A stretch of 64,000 bases of DNA from an uncultured Acidovorax sp. (GCA_913774625.1 CAJYHL010000001.1:1-64000); one strand, 5' to 3'. Shown: positions 44,803 to 54,350, numbered from the stretch's first letter. Numbers and translations are program-made. The notes: generated from the letters alone by a model not told the origin.

Positions 44803-45219
44803 ATGCCCCAGTCCGCGCTTTCGCACTTCCTCTACACCAGCATGCTGGAGGCAGGAGAGCCCGCCACCACCGTGGCGGCCATCGTCCGCCATGCGCGCGC
44901 GGCCAACGCCACACAGGGCCTGTCGGGCATTCTTGTCTTCGACGGGCAGGCCTTCTGCCAGTACGTGGAGGGCCCGGCGCAGGCGGTCGATCGCCTGCTG
45001 GAGAGGCTGCAGCGGGACGTGCGCCACACCCGCTTCATCCTGCAGCACAGGGGGCCGCTTGCCGGTGCGCGGCGCTTCAGGCAATGGTCCATGGCCTACG
45101 CGCTGGCGGGCGAACCCGAGATGCTCGAAGGCCTGCAGGCGCTGCGCGGGCCCCAGGCCGTCGAGGCCCTGGAGGCCTTGATCCCTGAACTGGATCTGGG
45201 TCCTTCGCTGCCGGCGTGA
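44803..45219 (+). CDS. BLUF-domain blue-light photoreceptor
   Basis: A 138-residue stand-alone flavin photosensor if started at MPQSALSHFLYTSML; an in-frame ATG at 44761 would add 14 residues. The BLUF photochemical residues fit the spacing in AppA: Tyr11 (Y21), Asn35 (N45), Gln53 (Q63), with Trp95 and Met97 in RQWSMAYA. The domain fills most of the protein and no output domain follows, so a partner protein is expected. It is divergent from mnmG and 133 bases before the glutathione transferase gene. Confidence 0.88.
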   Translation: MPQSALSHFLYTSMLEAGEPATTVAAIVRHARAANATQGLSGILVFDGQAFCQYVEGPAQAVDRLLERLQRDVRHTRFILQHRGPLAGARRFRQWSMAYALAGEPEMLEGLQALRGPQAVEALEALIPELDLGPSLPA

Positions 45220-45352
45220 CGGCTGTCCCGGCCGAGTTCGGCACGATGGCGGGCTTCGCGCTAGCATGCGGTGTTTTCCCTGATGCCCGGCCTCCGGGCG
45301 CGCCGGCCGCAAGCCGGCGTCGTTTGTTCCACCCGCTTTTCCAGGTTTTCAC

Positions 45353-45961
45353 ATGAAGCTCTACTACAGCCCCGGTGCCTGCTCCCTGTCCCCCCACATC
45401 GCCCTGCAGGAGGCCGGCCTGGCCTTCACCCCCGTGCTGGCGAGCACCCGGAGCCACAAGCTGCAGGACGGCACGGACTTCTACGAGATCAACCCGCTGG
45501 GCTACGTGCCCGTGCTGGAGCTGGACGACGGCACCCGCCTGCGCGAAGGCCCAGCCATCGTCCAGTACATCGCCGACCAGGCTCCGCACAAGAACCTGGC
45601 GCCCGCCAACGGCACGCTGGCCCGCTACCGCCTGCAGGAGTGGCTGAACTTCATCAGCACCGAACTGCACAAGGGCTTCAGCCCCCTCTTCAATCCGGCG
45701 ACGCCCGACGCGTACAAGACCATCGCCCGTGACAAGCTGCTGCAGCGCATGCAGTGGATGGACAGCCAGCTCGAAGGCCGCGAATGGCTGCTGGGCGAGC
45801 ATTTCTCGGTGGCCGACGGCTACCTGTTCACGGTCTGCAACTGGGGCCGGCTGGTGGCGGTGGACCTCTCCGCCCTGCAGCATCTGCAGGCCTACCTGGC
45901 CCGCGTGGGCGCCCGCCCCGCCGTGCAGGCGGCGCTCAAGGCCGAAGGCCTGCTGAAGTAA
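45353..45961 (+). CDS. Beta-class glutathione S-transferase
   Basis: A 202-residue glutathione transferase. MKLYYSPGACSLSPHIALQE carries Cys10, the mixed-disulphide residue of the bacterial beta class, as in PmGST and BphK. INPLGYVPVLELDDG and EGPAIVQYIAD form the glutathione site (cis-proline, and Glu/Ala/Ile). The C-terminal helical domain has FSVADGYLFTVCNW. It may act in detoxification or dehalogenation; substrate unknown. Confidence 0.9.
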   Translation: MKLYYSPGACSLSPHIALQEAGLAFTPVLASTRSHKLQDGTDFYEINPLGYVPVLELDDGTRLREGPAIVQYIADQAPHKNLAPANGTLARYRLQEWLNFISTELHKGFSPLFNPATPDAYKTIARDKLLQRMQWMDSQLEGREWLLGEHFSVADGYLFTVCNWGRLVAVDLSALQHLQAYLARVGARPAVQAALKAEGLLK

Positions 45962-46074
45962 GAGCGGCTCACAAAACCCTTCTGGCGTCGTTGCCGCATC
46001 TTGTCGTACTACTCGTACTGCCTTCGATGCGGCGCCTAGCCAGAACCGCTTCGCTGGGTTTTGTTCGCCGCTCT
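45961..46074. repeat. 60-bp dispersed repeat, copy 2, within a 114-bp inverted-repeat element
   Basis: AGAGCGGCTCACAAAACCC at 45961-45979 and GGGTTTTGTTCGCCGCTCT at 46056-46074 are inverted copies matching at 17 of 19 positions. The first 60 bases equal the copy at 24943-25002 at 51 positions. The element begins on the last base of the transferase stop codon and lies between convergent genes, so it could also form a hairpin ending both transcripts. It could be a miniature mobile element or an interspersed repeat. Confidence 0.8.
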
Positions 46075-46102
46075 AAGGCGACGGGAAGGCGCGGCGGCCC
46101 GA

Positions 46103-46999
46103 TCAGCCGCGCCCCTTCCAGGGCACGAGGCGCGCCTCGACCCAGCGCATGCCCAGGTCGAAGCTCCAGGCCACCAGGCCGATGACCAGGATGCCGGCCA
46201 CCACCAGGTCGGTGCGCAAAAAGTTCGAGGCATTGAGCACCATCTGCCCTATGCCCACCGTGGCCGCCACCATCTCGGCGGCCACCAGCGTGGTCCAGCC
46301 GAAGCCGATGGCGATGCGCAGGCCCACCAGGATCTCCGGCAGCGCGGCCGGCACGATCACGTGGCGCACCAGCTGCCAGAGGCTGGCACCGAGCGACAGA
46401 GCCGCATTGACCTGTTCCACGCTGGCGCTGCGCACCCCGGCGCGTGCGGCCAACGCGATGGGCGCGAAGCAGGCCAGGTAGATCAGCAGGATCTTCGCCG
46501 CCTCGTCGATGCCGAACCAGATCACGATCAGCGGCAGATAGGCCAGCGGCGGAAGCGGCCGGTAGAACTCGATGGGCGGATCGAACACGCCGCGAGCCAC
46601 GCGGCTCACGCCCATGGCGATGCCCACGGGCACGGCGGTGACGGCAGCCAGCGCGAAGGCGCCGAACACGCGGATGGCGCTCCATTCCAGGTGTTTCCAG
46701 AGCGGCTCGCCGCCCTGGATGCGCCCGGCCCAGGCATCGCCCAGCGCCTGCAGCACCGCGCCGGGCGCGGGCAGGAAAAGCGGCTTGACCCATTGCTGCT
46801 GGGTCGCCAGCCACCACAGCAGCACCAGGCCGGCCACGCAGGCGATGCTCAGCGCCCGGCTGGCGCCCTGGCCAGGCAGGCGGAATGGGGCGACGGCCGG
46901 CAGGGACGGAGGCTGTGCCCGGGTTTGGGCCGGCACTGCCGGCTGTCCGACGAGGCCTTGGGGCGGCGCAGCGGCGAGCAGTGCGGCGTCGTCAGCCAT
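46103..46999 (-). CDS. tauC: Taurine ABC transporter permease TauC
   Basis: A 298-residue inner-membrane permease with about six helices. The EAA-loop region is [20 protein letters not shown] followed by [20 protein letters not shown], standard for TauC/SsuC. A 60-residue Pro/Ala-rich leader precedes the first helix ([14 protein letters not shown]). It overlaps the tauB stop by eight bases on the minus strand, and the operon order is tauA-tauB-tauC. Confidence 0.88.
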   Translation of the reverse strand: MADDAALLAAAPPQGLVGQPAVPAQTRAQPPSLPAVAPFRLPGQGASRALSIACVAGLVLLWWLATQQQWVKPLFLPAPGAVLQALGDAWAGRIQGGEPLWKHLEWSAIRVFGAFALAAVTAVPVGIAMGVSRVARGVFDPPIEFYRPLPPLAYLPLIVIWFGIDEAAKILLIYLACFAPIALAARAGVRSASVEQVNAALSLGASLWQLVRHVIVPAALPEILVGLRIAIGFGWTTLVAAEMVAATVGIGQMVLNASNFLRTDLVVAGILVIGLVAWSFDLGMRWVEARLVPWKGRG

Positions 47000-47801
47000 G
47001 GGCTACCTCCTGCGGCGCGACCTCGTCCAGCACCCGTTCGCGCCAGCCGATGAAGTCTGCGGCGGACTTCACGGCCCGCGCCGGCTGGCCTTGCAGAAAG
47101 CGCTGGCTGAAGTCCAGCCCGTGTTGATGCACGATGCGGCCCGGCCGTGGCGCCATCACGATCAGGCGGGAGGCGAGGAACAAGGCTTCCTCCACGTCAT
47201 GGGTGATGAAGAAGATCGTCTTGCCCGTGCCCTTCCACAGCTGCAGCACCAGCTGCTGCAGCGACTCGCGCGTGAAGGCGTCCAGCGCGCTGAAGGGTTC
47301 GTCCATCAGCAGCACCTGCGGGTTGCTGGCCAGCGCCCGGGCGATGCCCACACGCTGCTGCATGCCGCCCGACAGCTGCCAGACCGGGGCCTGGGCGAAG
47401 GCTTCCAGCCCGACCTGGGCCAGCCTTTCCGCCGCCAGCCGCTGGCGTGTTTCACGTGAAACACCGCGCAGCCGCAGGCCCAGGGCCACGTTGTCGATCA
47501 CGTTCAGCCAGGGCATGAGGGCGTGCTTCTGGAACACCACGCCGCGCTCCGCGCCCGGCCCGGCCACCCGGCTGCCATCCAGCTCGATGCTGCCGGCCGA
47601 AGGCGCGGTGAAGCCTGCCATGCAGTTGAGCAAGCTGGTCTTGCCGCAGCCGGAGGCGCCCAGCGCCACCACCAGTTCGCCGCCCGCGATGTCGAGATTC
47701 ACGTCCTGCAGCGCGGGCCGATCGGTGCCCTCGTAGCGCACGCTCAGGCCGCGCACCTCCAGCCGGCCCGCTCCCCTGGGGGCGTGCGATTCAGCGCGCA
47801 C
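46992..47801 (-). CDS. tauB: Taurine ABC transporter ATP-binding protein TauB
   Basis: A 269-residue ATPase with Walker [16 protein letters not shown]-loop and signature [20 protein letters not shown], Walker [13 protein letters not shown] and the H-loop [19 protein letters not shown]. parS site 4 lies in its coding sequence and is translated as GVSRETRQ. The start overlaps tauA by 11 bases, so the subunits are translated together. Confidence 0.92.
   Translation of the reverse strand: MRAESHAPRGAGRLEVRGLSVRYEGTDRPALQDVNLDIAGGELVVALGASGCGKTSLLNCMAGFTAPSAGSIELDGSRVAGPGAERGVVFQKHALMPWLNVIDNVALGLRLRGVSRETRQRLAAERLAQVGLEAFAQAPVWQLSGGMQQRVGIARALASNPQVLLMDEPFSALDAFTRESLQQLVLQLWKGTGKTIFFITHDVEEALFLASRLIVMAPRPGRIVHQHGLDFSQRFLQGQPARAVKSAADFIGWRERVLDEVAPQEVAHG
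47448..47463. promoter_or_regulatory. parS site 4, inside tauB
   Basis: A perfect 16-base TGTTTCACGTGAAACA, extended by one further base pair on each side (GTGT...ACAC, 47447-47464). It lies within an ABC-ATPase gene about 2.9 kb from site 3. Confidence 0.95.
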
Positions 47802-48876
47802 GCTGCACCCAGGTGGGGTTCACGCCCACGGAATAGTCGGGCAGCACGGACTGCACCGTGCCCTGCTCTTTCAGGAAGGCGGCGGTGGCGGCCAGCGAGC
47901 GCGCCACCACCGAATCCTTGCCACCGCCCAGCCAGCGCGGGCCGGCCTGCTCGGCGGGTGGCACGAAGGCGTAGAGCGCCAGGCTGGCCGGCACCGACTG
48001 CGGCTCGGCGCCGGACCACTTGGCTACCGAGCGCACCGGGGCGGAGTCGGCCGTCCAGGCCGCCGGATGGGCGGTGTAGGCCTTGTCGGCATCGGCCAGC
48101 ACCTGCACGAACTGGGTCAGGAAGGCGTCGTTGTCGCGGGCGAAGTCCTTGTTCACGGCCAGCGCGTCGAAGGTGGCCTTGCCGGTCTTGGCGGCGATCT
48201 GGCCCGAGGTGACCAGCACCTTGCCGCTTTGCTTGACCTTGGCCAGCACCGGGTCCCAGACGAAGGTGGCGTCGATGTCGCCGCGCTCCCAGGCGGCGAG
48301 AATCTCGGGCGGGCGCAGGTTCACGATGCGGACGGTTTTGGGGTCTATGCCCGCGTCCTGCAGCGCCACCAGCGCGTGAAAGTGGGTGGTGGAAACGAAG
48401 GGCAGGCCGATCTTCTTGCCCTTGAGGTCGGCCAGCGCGTTCACGCCCGAGCCGTTGCGCGCCACCAGGGCTTCGGCGTCGTTGATGTTGTCCAGCACCC
48501 AGAAGACCTCGATCGGCACGCCCTGCGACAGGGCGGCGGCGATGGGGGACGAACCCGCCTCGCCGATCTGGATGGCGCCGGAGGCCAGCGCGCGTACCAC
48601 CTCGGCGCCGCTGCCCAGCTTGCGGTAGCTGACCTTGTAGCCGGTGCGGCGCTCGACCTCCTGGGTCTCCTGCGCGTGGCGCCAGGGCACGACCATGTCC
48701 TGGTAGCCGATCACCACCTCCTTCTTGGCCTGGGCGGCGGCCGTGCCGGCCAGCAAGGTCCCGGCTGCCAGCAGGGCCGCAGCCTGCAGCGTGCGGCGAC
48801 GGGTGGTGGAACGGGAGTGGAGCGCGGATGGCGCGGCGCTGGCGGCCACGGCGGCCGGATGGATGGAAGCGGGCAT
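47791..48876 (-). CDS. tauA: Taurine-binding protein TauA
   Basis: A 361-residue periplasmic receptor for taurine and related sulfonates. The long N-terminus includes [18 protein letters not shown] and an export signal ending near residue 49 (GTAAAQAK); the doubled arginine motif suggests Tat or Sec export. Mature motifs [40 protein letters not shown] and [19 protein letters not shown] closely match E. coli TauA. The operon lacks tauD in this window. Confidence 0.9.
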   Translation of the reverse strand: MPASIHPAAVAASAAPSALHSRSTTRRRTLQAAALLAAGTLLAGTAAAQAKKEVVIGYQDMVVPWRHAQETQEVERRTGYKVSYRKLGSGAEVVRALASGAIQIGEAGSSPIAAALSQGVPIEVFWVLDNINDAEALVARNGSGVNALADLKGKKIGLPFVSTTHFHALVALQDAGIDPKTVRIVNLRPPEILAAWERGDIDATFVWDPVLAKVKQSGKVLVTSGQIAAKTGKATFDALAVNKDFARDNDAFLTQFVQVLADADKAYTAHPAAWTADSAPVRSVAKWSGAEPQSVPASLALYAFVPPAEQAGPRWLGGGKDSVVARSLAATAAFLKEQGTVQSVLPDYSVGVNPTWVQRAR

Positions 48877-49226
48877 GGAAGGGATTCCCTCGGTCGGAAG
48901 CGATGTCGTGGTGTCTTGAAAAGACGGAGAACCCGCCGGCTGAGCAAAAGGCGAGACCGAGAAGGCTGCACAAGAAGCCGGCCGGGAGGGTGAAATTCAT
49001 TCTAGGAACCGCTCCCGCGCCGCCGAAGCGACACTTGCGCGCATGCTTATGCGCTAAACCGATATGGGCGGGCGCGGCGGCGTCCCACTGCAGCGTTGCC
49101 GCAATCGCGGTAAGTTCGGTGCTGTCCGGAGCCGGGCCGGGGTGTTCGCGCTCTTGCCTTCTTCCCCGCCTCCCCCATCTCCCCCTACCCATCCCTTCGT
49201 TCCCACGCTTTCAGGAGAAAGAGTCG
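48877..49226. other. Divergent promoter region between tauA and the OYE gene
   Basis: This 350-base interval carries no supported gene. It contains CGCAT-GCTT-ATGCG near 49038, a small dyad, and a pyrimidine-rich stretch (49160-49195) before the OYE ribosome site AGGAGAAAG. A LysR-type sulfur regulator site for tauA is expected here but was not located with confidence. Confidence 0.5.
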
Positions 49227-50357
49227 ATGTCCCAGACGCTGTTCGATCCCATCCACGCCGGTGAGCTGCACCTGGCCAACCGCATCGCCATGGCGCCGCT
49301 CACGCGCAACCGCGCGCCCGGCGCCGTGCCGCGCGACATCACCGCCACCTACTACGCCCAGCGCGCCAGCGCCGGCCTGCTCATCACCGAAGCCACGGCC
49401 ATCAGCCACCAGGGCCAGGGCTATGCCGACGTGCCCGGCCTCTACGGCACCGACCAGCTCGACGGCTGGAAGAAGGTGACGGCGGCCGTGCACGAAAAGG
49501 GCGGCAAGATCGTCACGCAGCTCTGGCACGTGGGCCGCATCTCGCACGAGTCGCTGCAGCCCGAAGGCGGCGCCCCGGTCGCGCCCTCGGCCATCGCCGC
49601 CAAGTCCAAGACCTATCTGGTGGACCACGCCACGGGCAAGGGCCACTTCGCCGCCACCTCCACGCCGCGCGCGCTCGACGCCGCCGAGCTGCCCGGCATC
49701 GTGCACGACTACGCCGCTGCCGCCCGCAATGCGGTGGAGACGGCCGGCTTCGACGGCGTGGAGATCCACGGCGCCAACGGCTATCTGCTGGACCAGTTCC
49801 TCAAGACCGGCGCCAACCAGCGCACCGACGACTACGGCGGCAGCATCGAGAACCGCGCCCGCCTGCTGCTGGAGGTGACCCGCGCCGTGGTGGACGCCAT
49901 CGGCGGCGGCAAGGTGGGCATCCGCCTCTCGCCCGTCACGCCGGCCAACGACATCGTCGATGCCGACCCCCAGCCCCTGTTCGACTACGTGATCCGCCAG
50001 CTGGCGCCGCTGGGCCTGGCCTACGTCCACGTCATCGAAGGCTCCACCGGCGGCCCGCGCGAGCTGGCCGACCGCCCCTTCGACTACGAGGCCATCAAGG
50101 CCGCCTACCGCGAAGCCGGCGGCAAGGGCGCCTGGATGGTCAACAACGCCTACGACCGCGCCCTGGCGCTGGACGCCGTGGCCAGCGGCCGGGCCGACAT
50201 CGTCGCCTTCGGCAAGGCCTACATCTCCAATCCCGACCTGGTCGAGCGCTTGCGCCAGGACGCCCCGCTCAACGCCTGGGACCAGAGCACCTTCTACGGC
50301 GGTGGCGAGAAGGGCTACACCGACTACCCCACGCTGCAGCAGGCGAAGCAGGGCTGA
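49227..50357 (+). CDS. Old Yellow Enzyme-family alkene reductase (NemA-like)
   Basis: A 376-residue FMN oxidoreductase that reduces activated alkenes, and often nitro compounds, with NAD(P)H. FDPIHAGELHLANRIAMAPL, QLWHVGRISHESLQPEGGAP and VEIHGANGYLLDQFLKTGAN (His-Asn pair and the proton-donor region) match bacterial OYE. RPFDYEAIKAAYREAGGKG and ADIVAFGKAYISNPDLVERL complete the barrel. AGGAGA lies 8 bases before the ATG. A strong terminator follows 23 bases after the stop. Physiological substrate unknown. Confidence 0.93.
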   Translation: MSQTLFDPIHAGELHLANRIAMAPLTRNRAPGAVPRDITATYYAQRASAGLLITEATAISHQGQGYADVPGLYGTDQLDGWKKVTAAVHEKGGKIVTQLWHVGRISHESLQPEGGAPVAPSAIAAKSKTYLVDHATGKGHFAATSTPRALDAAELPGIVHDYAAAARNAVETAGFDGVEIHGANGYLLDQFLKTGANQRTDDYGGSIENRARLLLEVTRAVVDAIGGGKVGIRLSPVTPANDIVDADPQPLFDYVIRQLAPLGLAYVHVIEGSTGGPRELADRPFDYEAIKAAYREAGGKGAWMVNNAYDRALALDAVASGRADIVAFGKAYISNPDLVERLRQDAPLNAWDQSTFYGGGEKGYTDYPTLQQAKQG

Positions 50358-50380
50358 TCGAGGCCCCGCAGGCACCTGGA

Positions 50381-50411
50381 AAGCCGGGCCGGCAGCGGCC
50401 CGGCTTTTTGC
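50381..50411 (+). terminator. Rho-independent terminator of the OYE gene
   Basis: AAGCCGGGCC at 50381-50390 pairs perfectly with GGCCCGGCTT at 50397-50406 across a six-base loop and is followed by TTTG. On the opposite strand the run of U is short, so it mainly serves the plus-strand gene. Confidence 0.85.
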
Positions 50412-50498
50412 ATGAATGAAGGCCTGAATGCTTCCCAGCCATCGACCTGCCTGGGGATGATGCTATGAAAAAATGAGTGAACTGGCAGCGCTGCGCGG

Positions 50499-51968
50499 TC
50501 AAGCCTCGGGCGAGGCCGCCAGCTGCCACAGCAGGCCGGCGCGCAGCCCCTGCCCGCCCGGCCCGGGGCCCAGCACCAGCCGGGCGCCCAGCAGTTCGGC
50601 GTAGCGCGCCACGATGGCCAGGCCCAGGCCGGCGCCCTGCCCCAGCCGCTCGCCCTCGCGGCCCTGGGCCCAGCGCTGCATCAGGTCGGCGCGCCGGGTG
50701 CGGGCGATGCCGGGGCCGTTGTCCACCACGGCCAGCGTCACGCTGGCCGTGCCGTCGGCGCGCTCCCGCTCCTGCGTGATCTCCACCGTGATGCGCGGCG
50801 CCACGCCGCCATCGGCCGGCCGGCCATAGCGCAGCGCGTTGTCGATCAGATTGCCCAGCACGCCCTCGATCAGCAGCGGCTGGCCCGGCACGGCCACCGG
50901 CTGGTCCAGCCCGCGCGCGCCCAGGTCCACGCCGGCCGCATCGGCATGCGGCAGAAAGCGCAGCACGGCGTCGCGCGCCAGCTCGTCCAGGGCCACCGGC
51001 TGGCGCGGCATGGCGCTGCGCATCTCGTCGGCCAGGGCCAGGGCCAGCAGCTGGTCCACCAGATGGCTGGCACGGGCCTCGCTGGCGGCCACGCCGGCCA
51101 GCTGCTCGTGCCACACTGCCGGATCCTTGTGGGCCAGGCCGTAGGCCGCCAGGGCCCGGATGCCGGCCAGCGGCGTGCGCAGCTCGTGCGCCACGTTGCC
51201 GGCGAATTCGCGCTGCGCGCGCACGCCCTGGGCCACGCGGGCCAGCAGGTCGTTCACCGCCGCGCCCAGGCGCTGCAGGTCGCGCGTGGAGGCCTCGACC
51301 GCCACCGGCGCCAGGTCGCGCGCATCGCGGCCGGCCAGCTCGGCCTGGAAGGCCGCCAGAGGCTGCAGATCGGCCTGGATGGCGCGGCGCAGCCAGAGCG
51401 ACAGCGCGCCCAGCAGCAGCAGCTGCGACACCACCGAATACAGCAGCACGCTGCGCAGGGTGATGCTGCGGGCATGCACGGTCTGCGCGGCGATGACCTC
51501 GAAGGGTTCGGGCTCGGCCACTTCCACCCGCACGGCGCGCAGATCGCGGCCCCGGTGCTGGATGTCGGAAAAGCGGTAGGCGTCGCTGCCCTGCGGCGGC
51601 GGCACGGGCAGATAGGCATTGCCCGCCAGCAGGCTGCCGTCGGGCCGCAGCACGGCGAAATACACCGTCTCCACCTGATCGAACAGCACCGACTTGAGCT
51701 CGCGCGAACTCAGCGCCAGGTCCAGCGCCCCGCCCTTGACGCGGACGTTGGCGGCGATGGCATAGGCATCGTCGAGCAGCGCCCGGTCGAAGGCGCGCTG
51801 CGCGAAGCCGTTGGCCACCAGCACTGACACGGCCGTGCCGAAGAACCAGGTGAGCACCAGAGGCGCCAGCACGTGGCGCAGCAGGCGCGCGCGCAGCGAG
51901 GGCGGCTCGGCCCTTTCCGCTGCGGGGGCCGGGGCGGCGGCGCTGGCGGGCGGCGCGTCGTCGCTCAT
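50499..51968 (-). CDS. Sensor histidine kinase (TctE-like, 2CSK_N)
   Basis: A 489-residue membrane kinase. A helix at residues about 31-53 is followed by a periplasmic domain that fits the 2CSK_N sensor (AIAANVRVKGGALDLALSSR), then a second helix near 172-193. The H-box REFAGNVAHELRTPLAGI carries phospho-acceptor His261; NLIDNALRYG, VVDNGPGIA and GQGAGLGLAIVARY are the N, G1 and G2 boxes. It overlaps the response regulator stop by four bases. It could sense a metal for the divergent efflux operon or a carboxylate, as TctE does. Confidence 0.9.
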   Translation of the reverse strand: MSDDAPPASAAAPAPAAERAEPPSLRARLLRHVLAPLVLTWFFGTAVSVLVANGFAQRAFDRALLDDAYAIAANVRVKGGALDLALSSRELKSVLFDQVETVYFAVLRPDGSLLAGNAYLPVPPPQGSDAYRFSDIQHRGRDLRAVRVEVAEPEPFEVIAAQTVHARSITLRSVLLYSVVSQLLLLGALSLWLRRAIQADLQPLAAFQAELAGRDARDLAPVAVEASTRDLQRLGAAVNDLLARVAQGVRAQREFAGNVAHELRTPLAGIRALAAYGLAHKDPAVWHEQLAGVAASEARASHLVDQLLALALADEMRSAMPRQPVALDELARDAVLRFLPHADAAGVDLGARGLDQPVAVPGQPLLIEGVLGNLIDNALRYGRPADGGVAPRITVEITQERERADGTASVTLAVVDNGPGIARTRRADLMQRWAQGREGERLGQGAGLGLAIVARYAELLGARLVLGPGPGGQGLRAGLLWQLAASPEA

Positions 51969-52678
51969 GCGCCGCCCTCGCCGGGTGGCTGCTCGGCCGC
52001 CTCCAGCATGTAGCCCAGGCCGCGCAGGGTGCGTATGCCCGCCCCGCTGCCCTGCAGCTTCTTGCGCAGGCGCGAGATGAAGGCCTCCAGCGCGTTGTCG
52101 CCCAGCATGCCGTCGAAGTCCGAGAGCTTGTCCGACAGGCTGCGCTTGCTCACCACGCGGCCGGGCGGGGTCATCAGCTCCCACAGCACCTCGAATTCGC
52201 GCGCCGGCAGCTCGAAGGGCTGGCCGTACAGGGTGAAGCGGCGCGCGCGGCGGTCCAGCTCCAGCGTGCCGGCGGCGGTGCGGTCGTCCGTGCCCTGCGT
52301 GCGCCGCACCAGGGCGCGCAGGCGGGCCTCCACCTCGTCCAGGTCGAAGGGCTTGCCCAGGTAGTCGTCGGCGCCCGCGTCCAGGCCGGCGATGCGCTCC
52401 TCGGTGCGGTCGCGGGCGGTGAGCACCAGCACCGGCGTGCGGTCGCCCCGCTTGCGCGCCGCGCGCAGCACGTCCAGGCCGCTGCCCAGGGGGCTGCCGG
52501 GCGCGGCGCACTGCGGGAGGTTCAGGTCCAGCAGCACCGCGTCGAAGGGCTGCACCTTCCAGAAATGGTCGGCCTCGGCCAGCGTGGCGGCCACGTCCAC
52601 GCGGTGGCCCGCATCGGCCAGGCTGCGCTGCATCACGCCGCGCAGCACGGCATCGTCTTCGACTACGAGAATCCGCAT
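51965..52678 (-). CDS. OmpR/PhoB-family response regulator (TctD/QseB-like)
   Basis: A 237-residue regulator. MRILVVEDDAVLRGVMQRSL starts the receiver domain; Asp51 in LLDLNLP is the phosphorylation site and GKPFDLDEVEARLRALVRR carries the conserved lysine. The winged-helix domain has ELPAREFEVLWELMTPPGR and NALEAFISRLRKKLQGSGAG. A twelve-residue insert after the phosphorylation site (QCAAPGSPLGSG) lengthens the receiver. It is 145 bases divergent from the CzcC-like gene, so control of that operon is likely. Confidence 0.92.
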   Translation of the reverse strand: MRILVVEDDAVLRGVMQRSLADAGHRVDVAATLAEADHFWKVQPFDAVLLDLNLPQCAAPGSPLGSGLDVLRAARKRGDRTPVLVLTARDRTEERIAGLDAGADDYLGKPFDLDEVEARLRALVRRTQGTDDRTAAGTLELDRRARRFTLYGQPFELPAREFEVLWELMTPPGRVVSKRSLSDKLSDFDGMLGDNALEAFISRLRKKLQGSGAGIRTLRGLGYMLEAAEQPPGEGGA

Positions 52679-52823
52679 GGGTGGTCAGGAGCTGGCAGGG
52701 AAAGAAAACAGTGTTGTGACAGGGCGCCGCCGCGTGGCGCGCAAGCTGCATTGTGTCGCGCCCGCAGCCCGCCTGCCGGTTCAGGTCAGGCGGTGGTCAG
52801 GCTCGTGCGCCGATAAACGCGGC

Positions 52824-54221
52824 ATGCTCTCCCTACTTTCCCCCCGCTCCCGCCATGGCGGCGGCGCCACGCTGCGTCTGGCCGCCGGCCTGCTGGCCTG
52901 TGGCGGCGCCCTGCTGGCCGTGCCGCTGTCCGTCCGGGCGCAGCCTGCCGCTGCCGCCACCTCCTCCGCTGCGGCGGCCCCCGCGCCGATGCCCATGCCG
53001 GCGCCAGCTGCCGCGCGCGGTACCCGCTGGACCCTGTCCCAGGCCCTGGCCGCCGCGCGCGAGAACAGTGATGTGCAGCAGGCCCGCCAGGCGCTGGCCG
53101 GCGCGCGCGCCGACGTGCTCGGCGCCGATCATGCGCCCCTGCCCAATCTGGTCACCAAGGCCGCCTCCATCGACCTGCAGAACGGCCCCGGCCCGGGCAA
53201 CCTGTTCACGCGCAAGCGCATCGACAAGTCCATCGGCGTCGACTGGACCTGGGAGCGCGGCGGCAAGCGCGCCCTGCGCAAGCAGGCAGCCGAGAGCGCG
53301 GCGAACGCTGCCGAGGCCGACGTGGAAGACACCCAGGTCCAGCAGCTGCAGATGGCGCTGGCCGCCTACTACGACCTGCTGGCCGCGCAGGACCGGCTGG
53401 CCGAGGTCACCGCGATCGGGCAGAGCCTGGCCGACGTGGCGCGCATGGCCGACCGGCGCGTGCAGGCGGGCGACCTCTCCGCGCAGGACGCCTCGCGCAC
53501 CCGCATCGAAGCCGAACGCGCCCGCGCCGACGTGCGTGCCGCCGAGCAGGCCCAGGGCGAAGCCGCGCTGGCGCTGGCCCAGGTCACGGGCAGCACCGGC
53601 AGCCGCCTGCAGGCCGTGGACACGCCCTGGCCTTCGCCCGCCGACGACAAGGCGCCCAGCGACGCCGACCTGGCCGCCCTGGCCGAAGCCCGCGCCGACG
53701 TGCGCGCCGCCCTGGCCCGCGCCCAGTCGGCCCAGGCCGCGCTGGACGGCGCCAATGCGCTGCGCAAGTCCGACTGGACGGTGGGCGCCTCCATCGACCA
53801 CTTCCCGGGCACCTCCACCCGCCAGGTCGAGCTGCGGCTGCAGATGCCGCTGCAGTGGGGCTACCAGTACCAGGGCGAGATCGGCCGCGCCCAGGCCGAC
53901 TATGCCAAGGCACAGGATGCGCTGGACAACACCCGGCGCCTGGCCCTGCTGGACCTGCAGCATCTGCGCCAGACGCTGGACAACGCCGCCCGCCGCGCCG
54001 CCGACTACGACCAGGGCGTGCTGCCCCGCGCACGCCAGGTGGCCGACAGCGCCGAGCTGGCCTACCGCAAGGGCGCCATCGCCCTCACCGACCTGCTGGA
54101 CGCCCAGCGCACCCTGCGCGCCACGCTGCTGGAAGCGCTGGACGCCCGTGCCGACTACGCCAAGGCGCGCGGCGCCTGGCTGCTGCGCACGCGCCCGCAA
54201 CTGCTCACCGGCACGCCGTGA
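52824..54221 (+). CDS. czcC: Outer-membrane factor of a metal efflux system (CzcC-like)
   Basis: A 465-residue TolC-fold protein with an N-terminal signal (LAAGLLACGGALLAVPLSVRA) and a Pro/Ala-rich linker. Two coiled-coil repeats follow: LSQALAAARENSDVQQARQA through VQAGDLSAQDASRTRIEAER, and ALARAQSAQAALDGANAL through YRKGAIALTDLLDAQRTLRA, the second with the family's LLDAQR-type motif. It should form the exit duct for the RND pump encoded downstream. 129 bases separate it from the adaptor gene. Confidence 0.87.
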   Translation: MLSLLSPRSRHGGGATLRLAAGLLACGGALLAVPLSVRAQPAAAATSSAAAAPAPMPMPAPAAARGTRWTLSQALAAARENSDVQQARQALAGARADVLGADHAPLPNLVTKAASIDLQNGPGPGNLFTRKRIDKSIGVDWTWERGGKRALRKQAAESAANAAEADVEDTQVQQLQMALAAYYDLLAAQDRLAEVTAIGQSLADVARMADRRVQAGDLSAQDASRTRIEAERARADVRAAEQAQGEAALALAQVTGSTGSRLQAVDTPWPSPADDKAPSDADLAALAEARADVRAALARAQSAQAALDGANALRKSDWTVGASIDHFPGTSTRQVELRLQMPLQWGYQYQGEIGRAQADYAKAQDALDNTRRLALLDLQHLRQTLDNAARRAADYDQGVLPRARQVADSAELAYRKGAIALTDLLDAQRTLRATLLEALDARADYAKARGAWLLRTRPQLLTGTP

Positions 54222-54240
54222 CATCGGTGCCTGTGCCACT

Positions 54241-54268
54241 GGCTTCGACAGGCTCAGCCCGAACGGCC
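54241..54268 (+). repeat. Short dispersed repeat (TTCGACAGGCTCAGCCCGAACGG type)
   Basis: The 28 bases here match a small repeat that I recognise as widespread in intergenic DNA of Betaproteobacteria and Xanthomonads; its complement reads CCGTTCGGGCTGAGCCTGTC. It splits the CzcC-like gene from the adaptor gene. A degenerate relative lies at 2289-2340. Confidence 0.6.
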
Positions 54269-54350
54269 ATGGATTCACTGACCGACTGACTGACTGGCAT
54301 CGGCCCCACCGCCCCGCTTTCAACGCATTCCCTTTCCGGACCTCCCGACC

